The notes beneath the pieces were generated by a model that was not told where the DNA came from, did no database searches, and saw only the letters and a program-made list of their open reading frames with translations. DNA of 64,000 nucleotides, from assembly GCA_963722575.1 (NCBI GenBank), contig CAVRNR010000003.1, positions 124,001 through 188,000 of the forward strand. The letters are read 5' to 3'. The position numbers and the translations under genes were made by a program. Below, one piece after another: positions 21,425 to 29,939 of this stretch. Origin of the DNA: Fen-178 sp963722575. Lineage in GTDB: Bacteria; Acidobacteriota; Terriglobia; Bryobacterales; Bryobacteraceae. The stretch's first letter is position 1. Every line of letters begins with the position of its first letter.

Positions 21425-21621
21425 GCCGCGCGGTCGGATCGGTTGTGGCCGCGCCACTCATGGAGCGCAGCCAAAAACTCTTCGATGGGTTCGTCGTCCG
21501 GCCACAGATCGCCAAGTAGCGTCCTGGGATCGCCGATGGGACCCTTGCCCTGTTGGACGATCAGTTCGTCCACGGTTGGGTTGGCGTCGAAATTGTAGCG
21601 GGGATCATTGGTCTTGTCCAT
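21421..21621 (-). CDS. Antitoxin of a VapBC-like pair
   Basis: 66 residues from ATG 21621. Contains VDELIVQQGKGPIGDP and LLGDLWPDDEPIEEFLAAL then EWR, the acidic C-terminal pattern of short antitoxins that pair with PIN toxins (ELIxxQGVxPIxDxxxLxGDFWPEDExIDxF). The last bases form an ATGA overlap with the toxin start, so the pair is one operon. The first 20 residues may contact DNA or be disordered. A TATACT -10-like box lies about 20 bases upstream. Confidence 0.75.
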   Translation of the reverse strand: MDKTNDPRYNFDANPTVDELIVQQGKGPIGDPRTLLGDLWPDDEPIEEFLAALHEWRGHNRSDRAA

Positions 21622-21650
21622 CTGCCGCCTCTGCCCTTTGAGTATAACGC

Positions 21651-21956
21651 CTACGACTCGTCCGGAAAGATCTGGCGCGTGAGGTCCTCCGGCGGCTTCT
21701 GCCGCAACACACTCACGACGCCCCCGGCCAACGCCACCGCAGCCATCCCCCACACGATCAGATCGACGGTATCCACCGGGTTCCGGAACGCCACCGCGAC
21801 CACGCACACCACCGTGCGGATCGCCCACCCGTAGAGCCTCGATGGTTTCTGCCAGCCTTTGCGCACAGCCACTGCCGAGCGCCCGGTCATGAACGCGGCG
21901 CCCATGCCGACGAAGCCCAGCAGGCCGCGCAGGAACTCCATTGATACGGCCATCAT
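21651..21956 (-). CDS. Small membrane protein
   Basis: 101 residues (or 96 from ATG 21941). Hydrophobic segments EFLRGLLGFVGMGAAFM, AIRTVVCVVAVAF and DLIVWGMAAVALAGGVVSVL with basic loops between them, and a charged C-terminal tail (PPEDLTRQIFPDES). No family name recognised; the pattern resembles small conserved acidobacterial envelope proteins. It lies upstream of the toxin-antitoxin pair on the same strand and is probably independent. Confidence 0.65.
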   Translation of the reverse strand: MMAVSMEFLRGLLGFVGMGAAFMTGRSAVAVRKGWQKPSRLYGWAIRTVVCVVAVAFRNPVDTVDLIVWGMAAVALAGGVVSVLRQKPPEDLTRQIFPDES

Positions 21957-22012
21957 TTAGAAGATATCACCGGCGGCGGCGCTATACTCGCTGTTAGAGG
22001 ACACCCCACACC

Positions 22013-22561
22013 ATGAAACGCGCATTGACCACCGTTCTGCTGATCGCCGCCGCCGCGGCTCTCGGCGTCGCCCAGGAACAGAAGAAAGCCGCCCAAAAGG
22101 CTCCGCTCAGCCCTCCGGCGAATACGTCCGTCACCATCGACGGCAAAACCATCTCCATCAAGTACAGCGCGCCTTCCATGCGCGGCCGGAAGATCTTCAA
22201 CGGCGCCGGCGCGCTCCAGCCCGATAACACCATCTGGCGCGCCGGCGCCAATCAGGCCACCGCGCTTCACACCGATGCCGATCTCGACATCGGCGGCCTG
22301 GCCGTTCCCAAGGGAGACTACACCCTGTTCGTCTGGCTCGATCCCCAGCAGTGGAAGCTCGTGGTCAACAAGCAGACCGGTCAGTTTGGCACGGAATACA
22401 GCCAGGAGCAGGACCTCGGCCGCGTGCCCATGACCATGAGCAAACCACCCGCTCCCATTGAGACCTATAAGATGACGCTCTCGAGCGCCGGCGGCAACAA
22501 GGGCAAGCTGCAATTGGAATGGGAGAATGTCATCGCCTCGGTGCCTATTACGGTGAAGTAG
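22013..22561 (+). CDS. DUF2911 secreted protein
   Basis: 182 residues. Signal peptide KRALTTVLLIAAAAALGVAQ. The mature domain matches DUF2911: IKYSAPSMRGRKIFNG, IWRAGANQATALHTDADLDI, VPKGDYTLFVWLD, then the beta strands ending LQLEWENVIASVPITVK. Proteins of this family are common in Acidobacteria and Bacteroidetes and have no known activity. The last 14 bases overlap the convergent glycosidase gene. Confidence 0.9.
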   Translation: MKRALTTVLLIAAAAALGVAQEQKKAAQKAPLSPPANTSVTIDGKTISIKYSAPSMRGRKIFNGAGALQPDNTIWRAGANQATALHTDADLDIGGLAVPKGDYTLFVWLDPQQWKLVVNKQTGQFGTEYSQEQDLGRVPMTMSKPPAPIETYKMTLSSAGGNKGKLQLEWENVIASVPITVK

Positions 22562-23498
22562 GCGCCGGGCGCCGCGCTTGTAACCGCCGCGCCAGTTCTT
22601 CGGAAATTTTGACCACCGTTCCGTGCCGGTGATCGGCCGGAAAGCTCACCTGGGCGGTTATGTCTTCGAACGTTCTCCAGTCGGCGGTGCGCACCGCGCC
22701 GTAGTGCTGCGGCTCGGTGTAGTGGTCGAAATAGATCAACCACTCCGGCCCGATCCGCGCCACCGACGGGCCCTCCACCCAATCGCCGGTGAATGGCTCG
22801 CTTACGTTCTTCCACGGACCGCGCGGAGAATCCGCGAAGGCCAGGCGAAGGCGCTTCACGAGCGGCGTCTTGCGCTCGTCCTTGAACACCATCACCCAGC
22901 GTTTGCCGGCCTGCGCGACGGTGGCATCGATGGCGTCGAAGCCCGGGTCGAACCATAGGCGCGAAGGCGAAAACGTCTGCCAGTCCTTGGTGGCGGTGGC
23001 GTAGATGCGATGGTTGTAGCCGCCGTCGCCGCTGGCATCGGTGTCGGGGAAGCGTCCGGGAATGGTGCTCGCCCAGAACACTGTCCACGTGTTGCCTGCG
23101 GCGTCCCAGACGGCTTCGGGGGCCCAGGCGTTGCGGGCTTCCGGCTCATTGTCCATTACGAAGATGGGGCGCTGGGGCGTCCAGACGATCAGGTCCTGGG
23201 AACTGGTATATCCGATTTTGAGCCGCCCGCCCATATCCGCACGGGTCCATCCCCAGGTCCAGACCATGTGCCACACGCCGTCCGGGCCCTGCCCCAACCA
23301 CGGATCGCGCATCAACATGCCGGCCTCGGCGGGCTTCACCCAAGGTTGATTGTCATTGAGCGGCGTCCACCGCCGGCCGTCGTCGCTGAGAGCGAAGTAG
23401 ACGCCGGTCTCGCCATTCCCCCGAAACGACGTGAACAGATACCAATCGCCGCTGAACACGGGCGCCGCCACCAGAAATGTGAGAATCAGCCGGATCAT
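22548..23498 (-). CDS. Secreted glycoside hydrolase-like beta-propeller protein (GH43/GH32 fold)
   Basis: 316 residues with a signal peptide (IRLILTFLVAAPVFSGDW). Five-bladed propeller landmarks of clan GH-F/J: GMLMRDPWLGQGPDG for the catalytic-base Asp, RNAWAPEAVWDAAGNTW with the AWAPE block, GFDAIDATV for the pKa-modulating Asp, and GDWVEGPSVARIG for the acid Glu. It is probably active on plant or microbial polysaccharide side chains such as arabinan or xylan; the exact specificity is not visible. Overlaps DUF2911 tail to tail. Confidence 0.8.
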   Translation of the reverse strand: MIRLILTFLVAAPVFSGDWYLFTSFRGNGETGVYFALSDDGRRWTPLNDNQPWVKPAEAGMLMRDPWLGQGPDGVWHMVWTWGWTRADMGGRLKIGYTSSQDLIVWTPQRPIFVMDNEPEARNAWAPEAVWDAAGNTWTVFWASTIPGRFPDTDASGDGGYNHRIYATATKDWQTFSPSRLWFDPGFDAIDATVAQAGKRWVMVFKDERKTPLVKRLRLAFADSPRGPWKNVSEPFTGDWVEGPSVARIGPEWLIYFDHYTEPQHYGAVRTADWRTFEDITAQVSFPADHRHGTVVKISEELARRLQARRPAPTSP

Positions 23499-23511
23499 GC
23501 CGACTATGGTA

Positions 23512-24318
23512 TTACACCGCCAGTTGGCCGTGATACAGCATCTCTTTGGGGTCGAACTTCGCCCGGATGACCAGCCGCCCCAGCGTGGTGAAGAATAACA
23601 CTTCCTTATCGTCCTTGGTGAGGGTCAGCGAATTTTTGGAAAACCCGAACAGCAGGTTGGAGTTCGAACTGGTCTGCTGTTGGACGATTCCGGCCTGGGC
23701 CAGTTCCTTGCCTTTCGGCTGGAGAGTGGTGAACTGCTTCAAGTTGTCGAGCGCGTCATCCTGCGAGCGCCGTGGAGGATTGTCTCCCTCCTCGTCCTGG
23801 GAGCGGCGCGGGCTGGCCGGCAAGGGAAACCCGATCACGGCAATCACGTAATGGTTCGCAAACGCATCCGGCAAGGGCGTCTTGAGCGCATCCAGAACCG
23901 GCTTGGCGCTTTCCCACCGGACTGTGCCCTTGTAAAGCGTCCCGCGCTGCTGGCCACGTCCGCCGCGCTGATTGCCGCCCATGCGCCGGCCGCCACCGCC
24001 CATGCCGATGCCGCCAATGCCCGGGATTCCGATCCGCGGCATCCCCATCCCGCCGCCGGACGACCCTCCCGGATACCCGCCGCCGTTGGGTGAACCGGTC
24101 TGCGATCCGTACCCCCCTTCCGGCGCCGCGCCTTGCGCCGACGCTTCCTTGGCCCACGGCGATTTCGTGATCAGCGCGTCGATCTCTTCGGAGGTCCAAT
24201 CCTCCGGCCGCTTCTTGTTCCAGAAACCCGAAGTGGTCGCATGAAGCGGCCGCCAAGCCGCCAAGCCGCCTCCCACCAGCATCAACACGTGCCTCCGGCT
24301 CAGAATCAGTTCAGACAT
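23512..24318 (-). CDS. Tat-exported acidobacterial protein with GWxTD-like segment
   Basis: 268 residues from ATG 24318. The N-terminus SELILSRRHVLMLVGGGLAAW is a twin-arginine-type signal. Next comes RPEDWTSEEIDALITKSPWA, a motif recurrent in acidobacterial exported proteins, then a Gly-rich disordered stretch (residues about 65-115). A C-terminal beta-rich domain ends LTLTKDDKEVLFFTTLGR. No enzymatic residues are evident; probably an envelope protein. Confidence 0.7.
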   Translation of the reverse strand: MSELILSRRHVLMLVGGGLAAWRPLHATTSGFWNKKRPEDWTSEEIDALITKSPWAKEASAQGAAPEGGYGSQTGSPNGGGYPGGSSGGGMGMPRIGIPGIGGIGMGGGGRRMGGNQRGGRGQQRGTLYKGTVRWESAKPVLDALKTPLPDAFANHYVIAVIGFPLPASPRRSQDEEGDNPPRRSQDDALDNLKQFTTLQPKGKELAQAGIVQQQTSSNSNLLFGFSKNSLTLTKDDKEVLFFTTLGRLVIRAKFDPKEMLYHGQLAV

Positions 24319-24380
24319 AGATGTTCTCCAACAATCACTTAGACGCGACACTCTGGCGTCCTCGTTACCACATTTCTATG

Positions 24381-24402
24381 GTGGGGCATGCTTTAGCTTG
24401 CC
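24381..24402 (+). repeat. REP family A element
   Basis: GTGGGGCATGCTTTAGCTTGCC: the GTGGGGCA foot with an imperfect GCATGC/GCTTGC hairpin. It overlaps the last codons of the acetyltransferase gene and lies between two minus-strand genes. Confidence 0.6.
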
Positions 24403-24872
24403 AGCCTCTTCGCCATCCGCCACCCGTCTCCTCCGTCTTCGTAGTACCGCGGCACTCTTCTCACTTTCTCAAAGCCGTACCGCTCATAGAACGCGCGCGC
24501 CCGATCGTTGGCCGCCCTGACCATCAGGCCGATGCGCGCGACGCCGCGACGCCGCAGTCTTCGCAACGTGCTCTCCATCAGCGCCGAGGCCGCGCCCATG
24601 CGGCGCGCCGCCGGGTCCACCGCTACCGAGACCAGTTCCGCCTGCTCCCCGCGGATGCAAGTGACCATATACCCCTGGACTGTCCGGCCGTGCTCCGCGA
24701 CCAAAAACAGCTCACCGCATTCGCGGAAGAACTCTGCAAACAAGTTGCGATCGTATGCCTCATCGCCGAAACTGGCGAGCTCGATCTCCATGATGCGGTT
24801 CAGGTCCGCCAGGCGCAGGCGCCGAACCGTGTGTGCCGGGGGCCTCTTGACAATCATTTCAGACTCCGGCAT
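24393..24872 (-). CDS. GNAT acetyltransferase (RimI-like)
   Basis: 159 residues from ATG 24872 (ATG 24857 is an alternative). GNAT features: LADLNRIMEIELASFG at the N-terminus, acetyl-CoA loop VAVDPAARRMGAASALME (the R-x-x-G-x-A pyrophosphate loop), and VRAANDRARAFYERYGFEK, the RimI-like N-A-x-F-Y-x-x-x-G-F signature. RimI acetylates the N-terminal Ala of S18; whether this copy does so is unknown. Its start is only 12 bases from the divergent feoA start. Its last codons carry a REP. Confidence 0.8.
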   Translation of the reverse strand: MPESEMIVKRPPAHTVRRLRLADLNRIMEIELASFGDEAYDRNLFAEFFRECGELFLVAEHGRTVQGYMVTCIRGEQAELVSVAVDPAARRMGAASALMESTLRRLRRRGVARIGLMVRAANDRARAFYERYGFEKVRRVPRYYEDGGDGWRMAKRLAS

Positions 24873-24884
24873 ACTTGAACCAAG

Positions 24885-25178
24885 ATGCAACTGAGTGGCA
24901 ACAACGTCCAACCGGGAACCTCCTCTAAGACCCTGGTCGACCTCCGCCGCGGCGATGCCGCCACCCTCGACCACATCGACCTCCCCGGCAAGGACGCCCG
25001 CCGTCTCATGGAACTCGGCTTTCTGCCCGGCGCCCGAATCACCGCGGGGCATAGCGCTCCCGGCGGCGATCCGCGCGTCTTCCAGGTGGACGGTTCGGAA
25101 GTCGCTCTGCGGCGCGAAACCGCCCGTCGCCTCAAGGTCCGGCTCGACAAGACCCTCCAGGCTTCGGGGATGTTATGA
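24885..25178 (+). CDS. feoA: Ferrous iron transport accessory protein FeoA
   Basis: 97 residues: an SH3-like FeoA domain with KTLVDLRRGDAATLDHID, RRLMELGFLPGARITAGH, VFQVDGSEVALRRETARRL. FeoA binds and modulates FeoB. The N-terminal ten residues (QLSGNNVQPG) are extra. ATGA overlap with feoB shows an operon. With 12 bases between this start and the divergent acetyltransferase, there is no room for a normal promoter between the coding regions, so it must lie inside the other gene, or initiation is near-leaderless. Confidence 0.92.
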   Translation: MQLSGNNVQPGTSSKTLVDLRRGDAATLDHIDLPGKDARRLMELGFLPGARITAGHSAPGGDPRVFQVDGSEVALRRETARRLKVRLDKTLQASGML

Positions 25179-27064
25179 GCGAGTGCGGCGACTGCCACGG
25201 CTGTGGCGCCGCGACGGTTGTCGAATTCCCCGGCGCACTTGCGTCTCCTAAGATCGTTGCCCTGGCCGGCCCGCCGAACTCCGGAAAGAGCACGCTGTTC
25301 AACCGCCTCACCGGCCTGCGCCAGAAGGTCGCCAACTTCCCCGGCGTCACCGTCGAGCAGCATACCGGCATCGCGGAACTCCCCGACGGCCGCGCCGTCC
25401 GGATCATCGATCTCCCAGGGATCTACAGCCTCGCGCCGCAATCCGAGGACGAACAGGTCGCCCACGACGTGCTCACCGGCGAGCGCTCCGACACACCCCG
25501 GCCCGAGGCCATCCTGCTGGTGCTGGATTCCACCAATCTTGGCCGTCACCTCATGCTGGCGGCGCCCATCCTGGCTCTGGGCGTGCCCACTCTCATCATT
25601 CTCAACATGGCGGACGACCTCCGCAACCGCGGCGGCCACGTGGATACACGCCAGCTTTCGGCGCAGCTCGGCGCGCCCGTGGCTCTGGTCAGCGCGCGGC
25701 AGGGCGAAGGCATCGACGAGGTGTTCGAATTCCTTGCCAGCGCCATGCCGGCGCCCACGCCCATGGAACTGCCCGTTCTCCACGACGTGCCCAAGTGCCG
25801 CGAGTGGGCCGGCCGAGTCGGCCGCCAGGCATCCTACCGGCCGCCCGTCCCGCCCAAGTGGACGCGCCGCCTCGATTCGGTTTTCCTCCATCCCGTGGCC
25901 GGCCCGCTGGTGTTTGCCGTGGTGGTGGTTGCGGTCTTCCAAACCATTTTTACCGCGGCCGTTCCACTCATGGATGGGCTGCGCTGGCTGTTCGATGTTT
26001 CGGGCCAGTGGGTGGCGGCTACCCTTCCCGCTTCCCTCTTCCGCTCGCTGCTGGTCGAGGGCGTGTGGAGCGGTGTGGGCTCGGTTGTGGTCTTCCTGCC
26101 GCAGGTACTTTTCCTCTTCCTCTTCATCGGAATTCTGGAGGACTCCGGCTACCTGGCCCGCGCCGCGCTCATCGCCGACCGCACCATGGCCCGGGTCGGT
26201 CTCCAGGGCAAATCCTTCATCCCGCTGCTCTCGGCGTACGCTTGCGCGGTGCCCGCCATCCTTTCGACCCGCACCATCGAAAACAAGCGCGACCGTTTCG
26301 CCACCATCCTGATCGCGCCCTTCATGACTTGTTCGGCGCGCCTCCCCGTCTACACCTTGATCATAGCGGCCTTCCTTCCCAACCGCCCGGTACTGGGGCC
26401 ATTTCTGGGCGCGCGCGCCGCCGCCCTGCTGGGCCTTTACCTGTTGGGCTTCGTCGCCGCGGTGGCGACCGCGCGGGTGCTGAAGTCGTCCATTTTGAAG
26501 AGCGGCCACTCGCCGTTTCTGCTCGAGATGCCCTCCTACCGCTGGCCAACACTCCGTTCCATCGGCCTGCGCCTGTTCGACCGCGCCAAGGTCTTCCTGC
26601 GCCGCGCCGGCACCGTGATCCTGCTGGTTACGGTAATCCTCTGGATCATGGCCCACTTGCCGCCCGTAAACGGCAAGGCTCCGGCCATCCAAAACAGCCT
26701 GGCCGGCACGATCGGCCGCACCCTCGAGCCCGTCATCAAGCCGCTCGGTTTCAACTGGAAGATCGGAATCGGTCTCATTACGTCTTTGGCGGCGCGCGAG
26801 ACCATCATCGGAACCCTCGGGGCGATCTACGGCATGGATCCCGCATCGCATAAGCTCGACTTGCAGAAGGCGCTTCAGCACGATCTCACGCCCGGCGGCG
26901 CCGTGGCTCTGCTGATCTTCTTTGCCTTCGCCATGCAGTGCATTTCCACCATTGCGGTGGTGCGCCGCGAGACCGGCGGATGGAAGTGGCCCATCCTGCA
27001 ATTCACTTACATGGGCGTGCTGGCGTACGGAGGCGCGTTCCTCGCCGCGCATTTGATCGGGTAA
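25175..27064 (+). CDS. feoB: Ferrous iron transport GTPase-permease FeoB
   Basis: 629 residues. A short Cys/His N-terminus (SECGDCHGCGA) precedes the G domain: G1 GPPNSGKST, G2/Switch I QKVANFPGVTVEQ, G3 DLPGIYSL, G4 NMAD. Then about nine membrane segments with the FeoB gate motifs, including AYACAVPAILSTRTIE and LAARETIIGTLGAIYG. It imports Fe2+ across the inner membrane. G1 has Pro-Pro where many FeoBs have Asn-Pro. The CxxCHxxC cluster at the N-terminus is unusual for FeoB and could sense or bind metal. FeoC is absent. Confidence 0.93.
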   Translation: MSECGDCHGCGAATVVEFPGALASPKIVALAGPPNSGKSTLFNRLTGLRQKVANFPGVTVEQHTGIAELPDGRAVRIIDLPGIYSLAPQSEDEQVAHDVLTGERSDTPRPEAILLVLDSTNLGRHLMLAAPILALGVPTLIILNMADDLRNRGGHVDTRQLSAQLGAPVALVSARQGEGIDEVFEFLASAMPAPTPMELPVLHDVPKCREWAGRVGRQASYRPPVPPKWTRRLDSVFLHPVAGPLVFAVVVVAVFQTIFTAAVPLMDGLRWLFDVSGQWVAATLPASLFRSLLVEGVWSGVGSVVVFLPQVLFLFLFIGILEDSGYLARAALIADRTMARVGLQGKSFIPLLSAYACAVPAILSTRTIENKRDRFATILIAPFMTCSARLPVYTLIIAAFLPNRPVLGPFLGARAAALLGLYLLGFVAAVATARVLKSSILKSGHSPFLLEMPSYRWPTLRSIGLRLFDRAKVFLRRAGTVILLVTVILWIMAHLPPVNGKAPAIQNSLAGTIGRTLEPVIKPLGFNWKIGIGLITSLAARETIIGTLGAIYGMDPASHKLDLQKALQHDLTPGGAVALLIFFAFAMQCISTIAVVRRETGGWKWPILQFTYMGVLAYGGAFLAAHLIG

Positions 27065-27129
27065 CGCCGGCGATCTTGTCGCCGGTAGGTTTTCCGCACG
27101 GGAACACACCGGCGGCAAGACCGCCGGCG
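27065..27129. repeat. Hairpin element between convergent stops
   Basis: Arms starting CGCCGGCG and ending CGCCGGT pair over 22 bp (20 matches) around a 21-base loop. It exactly fills the gap between the feoB stop and the transglycosylase stop. No T-run; it may be a mobile palindrome reused as an mRNA 3' end. Confidence 0.65.
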
Positions 27130-28566
27130 CTACTGGGCTTCCTGAAACACGCTGGTGAAGAAATCCCGCGCGTCCGGCGAGCAGCCGATGTGCAGTCTGT
27201 CCATGCCCTCTTCGACGAAGCCCAGGTATCCGTCCCAACCCAGATCGTTCAGCACGAATCGCAGGCACTCCAGCTCGCCCGGGGACAGGCCCGCATAATC
27301 GATGTCGAACACCTGCCCCGAGCAGTGCGCAAGCGCTTCCGGCTCGCCCGACTCTCGCGCGTAATCTTCCGGCTCGACCAACGATGTCACTTCCAGCGGC
27401 TGGAACTGCGCCTCGTTCCCGGCCAGCTCCCCGTACAAACGCCGCGTCTCGAACGCAATGTACACCAACGTGCCGATGGCCGCCGGCGAGGCCTTCGAGA
27501 AGTCTTCGCGAATCGACGGATCGTCCGCCGCGATCCCGAGCGAATAACCGAAGTAGTCCGGCCGGTCGAACGCCTTTACCAGCCGGTTCCCCATGTCGCC
27601 GTGAATATCGTCGCGGCTGTGGAACACCAGGTCGTCCTGCTTGAGCCAGACCGAAAGCCGGTGCGGCGCGCGGTTGGGACGCCCATTGGGCCCCGCCAAC
27701 TGGCTCTTGTACTGTTCCGCCAGCGAGACGAATGCGGCCGGATCGCGCCGGTCGAGAGCCAGCAACTGCTCCGCCCGCTCCACGCGGAACCAGTAAGTGG
27801 GCGAGTAGTCGCGCTGCATCTGCTGCCCGATGGCCTGGTACAGTTCGCGGTTCCACACCGGGCTGCACGAAAAGAACATTCTCGCCACCGTCGCCTGGCC
27901 TTGCGGGATGCCGCGCGCGCGCCGCGTCAGCTCCTGCATCTCGGTCACGCAGCCCTGCCCGCAGTGGTAGGCGAAAATGGCCCAGTCGCGCCCGCCGAAC
28001 TTTCGCTCCATGCCCGCCAGGTATTTCGCCGCCGCCGGTATGGCGCGCGCGGGAACCAGGCGATCGTCGCGCAGCGTCACCTGGTACGGTGTCTTGTGAG
28101 TCGCAATCCGGTACCTCGGCTTCTTGCTCTTGCTCTTGACCGGAACTTTTTCGCGCGTGATCTTGTAGCGCGTGCCATGCACCACCTTCAGCCCCATGGT
28201 GCGCGCCGTGGCCTCCGAAATCTGCATGATGCCTTTTGGGCCGTCGGGGCTCTCGGCCTTGGCGTCGCCCCAGCTCTCCAGGTACGCCACGGCTTCAATC
28301 AGCTCCGCCGGCATTCCGCTGCGCTCGGACGCCGACCGGAAAAGCGCCTGGAGACTGGGGCTCAAGATGCGCCTGGCCCCGGCCACCGCCTGCGGCTCGC
28401 GCATGATGACGAAGGTCTGCGATTGAATCATGCGGCGAGTGCGGGCCTCGAGCAGTTCGCTCGAGATGTCGTCGCGCGCCACGCCAATCCCGGACACGCG
28501 GTGCTCCGGAACGAAATGCCCGGCAGCGCCGGCAAGGGTCAGGAATAAAAGGACCGCGATTCTCAT
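27130..28566 (-). CDS. Exported lytic transglycosylase (SLT domain)
   Basis: 478 residues from ATG 28566. Signal peptide RIAVLLFLTLAGAAG. The SLT/lysozyme-like fold is at residues about 85-130: LIEAVAYLESWGDAKAES (the Glu of LES is the catalytic acid), then PKGIMQISEATARTMGL. After an insertion of basic residues the domain resumes with IPAAAKYLAGMERKFGGRDW and FAYHCGQGC (usual AYN/H-x-G block). It cleaves peptidoglycan glycan strands to anhydromuropeptides in the periplasm. The remaining 250 residues form an unrecognised C-terminal domain. A REP array lies just upstream. Confidence 0.85.
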   Translation of the reverse strand: MRIAVLLFLTLAGAAGHFVPEHRVSGIGVARDDISSELLEARTRRMIQSQTFVIMREPQAVAGARRILSPSLQALFRSASERSGMPAELIEAVAYLESWGDAKAESPDGPKGIMQISEATARTMGLKVVHGTRYKITREKVPVKSKSKKPRYRIATHKTPYQVTLRDDRLVPARAIPAAAKYLAGMERKFGGRDWAIFAYHCGQGCVTEMQELTRRARGIPQGQATVARMFFSCSPVWNRELYQAIGQQMQRDYSPTYWFRVERAEQLLALDRRDPAAFVSLAEQYKSQLAGPNGRPNRAPHRLSVWLKQDDLVFHSRDDIHGDMGNRLVKAFDRPDYFGYSLGIAADDPSIREDFSKASPAAIGTLVYIAFETRRLYGELAGNEAQFQPLEVTSLVEPEDYARESGEPEALAHCSGQVFDIDYAGLSPGELECLRFVLNDLGWDGYLGFVEEGMDRLHIGCSPDARDFFTSVFQEAQ

Positions 28567-28594
28567 CCCGCTGTTCACCAGTGTATCCGGGATC

Positions 28595-28681
28595 GTGGGG
28601 CAGGATGGCATCCTGCGGCGGGTTGGTAACCCGCCAGTTGCGCCGGTTGCCAACCGGCGCGCAGTTTGCCAAGCTGCCCCA
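28595..28681 (+). repeat. Composite REP array of four palindromes (copy 1)
   Basis: 87 bases built of four successive small palindromes: CAGGAT-GGC-ATCCTG, GGCGGGTT-GGT-AACCCGCC, CGCCGGTT-GCC-AACCGGCG and GCAGTTTGCCAAGCTGC, with GTGGGG and CCCCA at the ends. The same structure recurs, inverted, at 63736-63823 with few differences. It lies in the divergent gap before the enolase-superfamily gene. Confidence 0.85.
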
Positions 28682-28740
28682 GGCGGTGGCGTTTCCCACT
28701 CGTCCGCGCCAAGTGCTAAAACCGGGGGTAGAGGACCGGC

Positions 28741-29841
28741 ATGAAAATCGTCTCTCTGGAAGCGCTCATCATTCGGATCCCGCGAAACTGGAGCGGCGCC
28801 GACCGCCTGGAAACCTTGCTGGCGCGCGTCACCACGGATTCCGGCCTGACGGGCTGGGGCGAATCGCAGGCTCTCGCCGCCCCCGAAGTCGCCGGCGCTA
28901 TCATTCATTCCATTTTGAAACCGGCGCTCAAAGGAAAACAATTCGGCGGCACCGGCCTGGAGATTGAAACTCTCCGGGACGCCATGTACAACCAAATGCG
29001 CGTGAGCGGCCAGACCGGCGGCTTCATGCTCGACGCCATCGCCGCCGTCGATATCGCTCTGTGGGACCTGGCCGGCAAGATCCATCGCACCCCCATCGCC
29101 GCTTTGATTTCCGGCCGCGCCGCCAAGACGCGGCTGGCTTGCTACGTCAACTATCTGGCGGGCGACACCCGCGCCGAGCGGCACGAACACGCGCGCACCT
29201 GCCGGGCAGCGGGCTGCCGCCGATTCAAGATCTTCCATAACGCCAGCCAGCGCGAGCTCTTCGAGTGCTACGACGAGCTGGCCGCCATCTGCGGCGCGGA
29301 GAACATAGCGGTGGACGCGCAGTGGCGGCTCGATCCGAAGACCGCTCCGGCGTTCGGCGCGGAGCTGGACCGCCGCGGTGCGCTCTGGCTGGAGTGCCCA
29401 TTTCCGCCCCAAGACGCGGCGCCTCATGCGGCACTCGCCGCCCGTATCCGGACTCCGCTGGCCATCGGCGAGAGTTACCGCACGCATGTTGAGATGGCGC
29501 CGTTTTTCCGCGCCGGCGCCATGCGCATCGTGCAGCCCGACCTGGGCCGCTGCGGCATCACCGAAGCGCTGCGCATCGCGCGCGCCGCCGAACGCGCCGG
29601 CCTGGAGGTAGTGCCGCATCTCGCGCCCGCCCTGGGCCCGCTGCTCTTCGCCACTTTGCAGTTCGCCGCCGCCACGCCCAATTGCCGCATGGTGCCCCAC
29701 ACGCCGGGCCTGGTGGAGACGGCCGGCGAGTACTCCACCTCGCCCGTGGCGTTCCGCAATGGCCATTACACGGTGCCCACCGCCCCCGGCCTGGGCATCG
29801 ACGTGGCCGAGCCCGAAGTCCGGCTGGTGGAAGTGGCGTAG
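28741..29841 (+). CDS. Enolase-superfamily enzyme (mandelate racemase/muconate lactonizing type)
   Basis: 366 residues. The N-terminal capping domain runs to about residue 120 (GLTGWGESQALAAPEVA). The barrel carries the three metal ligands in IAVDAQWRLD, LWLECPFPP and LAIGESYRT. The strand where MLE/MR enzymes place K-x-K reads FKIFHN, so one Lys is kept; VVPHLAPALGP could supply His at the far side. It abstracts the alpha proton of a carboxylate substrate; probable sugar-acid dehydratase or racemase, specificity unknown. Confidence 0.85.
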   Translation: MKIVSLEALIIRIPRNWSGADRLETLLARVTTDSGLTGWGESQALAAPEVAGAIIHSILKPALKGKQFGGTGLEIETLRDAMYNQMRVSGQTGGFMLDAIAAVDIALWDLAGKIHRTPIAALISGRAAKTRLACYVNYLAGDTRAERHEHARTCRAAGCRRFKIFHNASQRELFECYDELAAICGAENIAVDAQWRLDPKTAPAFGAELDRRGALWLECPFPPQDAAPHAALAARIRTPLAIGESYRTHVEMAPFFRAGAMRIVQPDLGRCGITEALRIARAAERAGLEVVPHLAPALGPLLFATLQFAAATPNCRMVPHTPGLVETAGEYSTSPVAFRNGHYTVPTAPGLGIDVAEPEVRLVEVA

Positions 29842-29939
29842 TGTGGCGCAGACGGACCAGGTCTCCGATGCGGGGCGCCCTCTGGGCCGCGATGTTTTGG
29901 CTGGGTTTGCTATACTGTGCCCAGCAAAAGGAAATCAGG

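Noticed and set aside
24854..27868. 1004-codon open frame on the minus strand opposite feoAB
   Set aside because: Low-complexity translation opposite two well-supported genes; typical GC-rich shadow.
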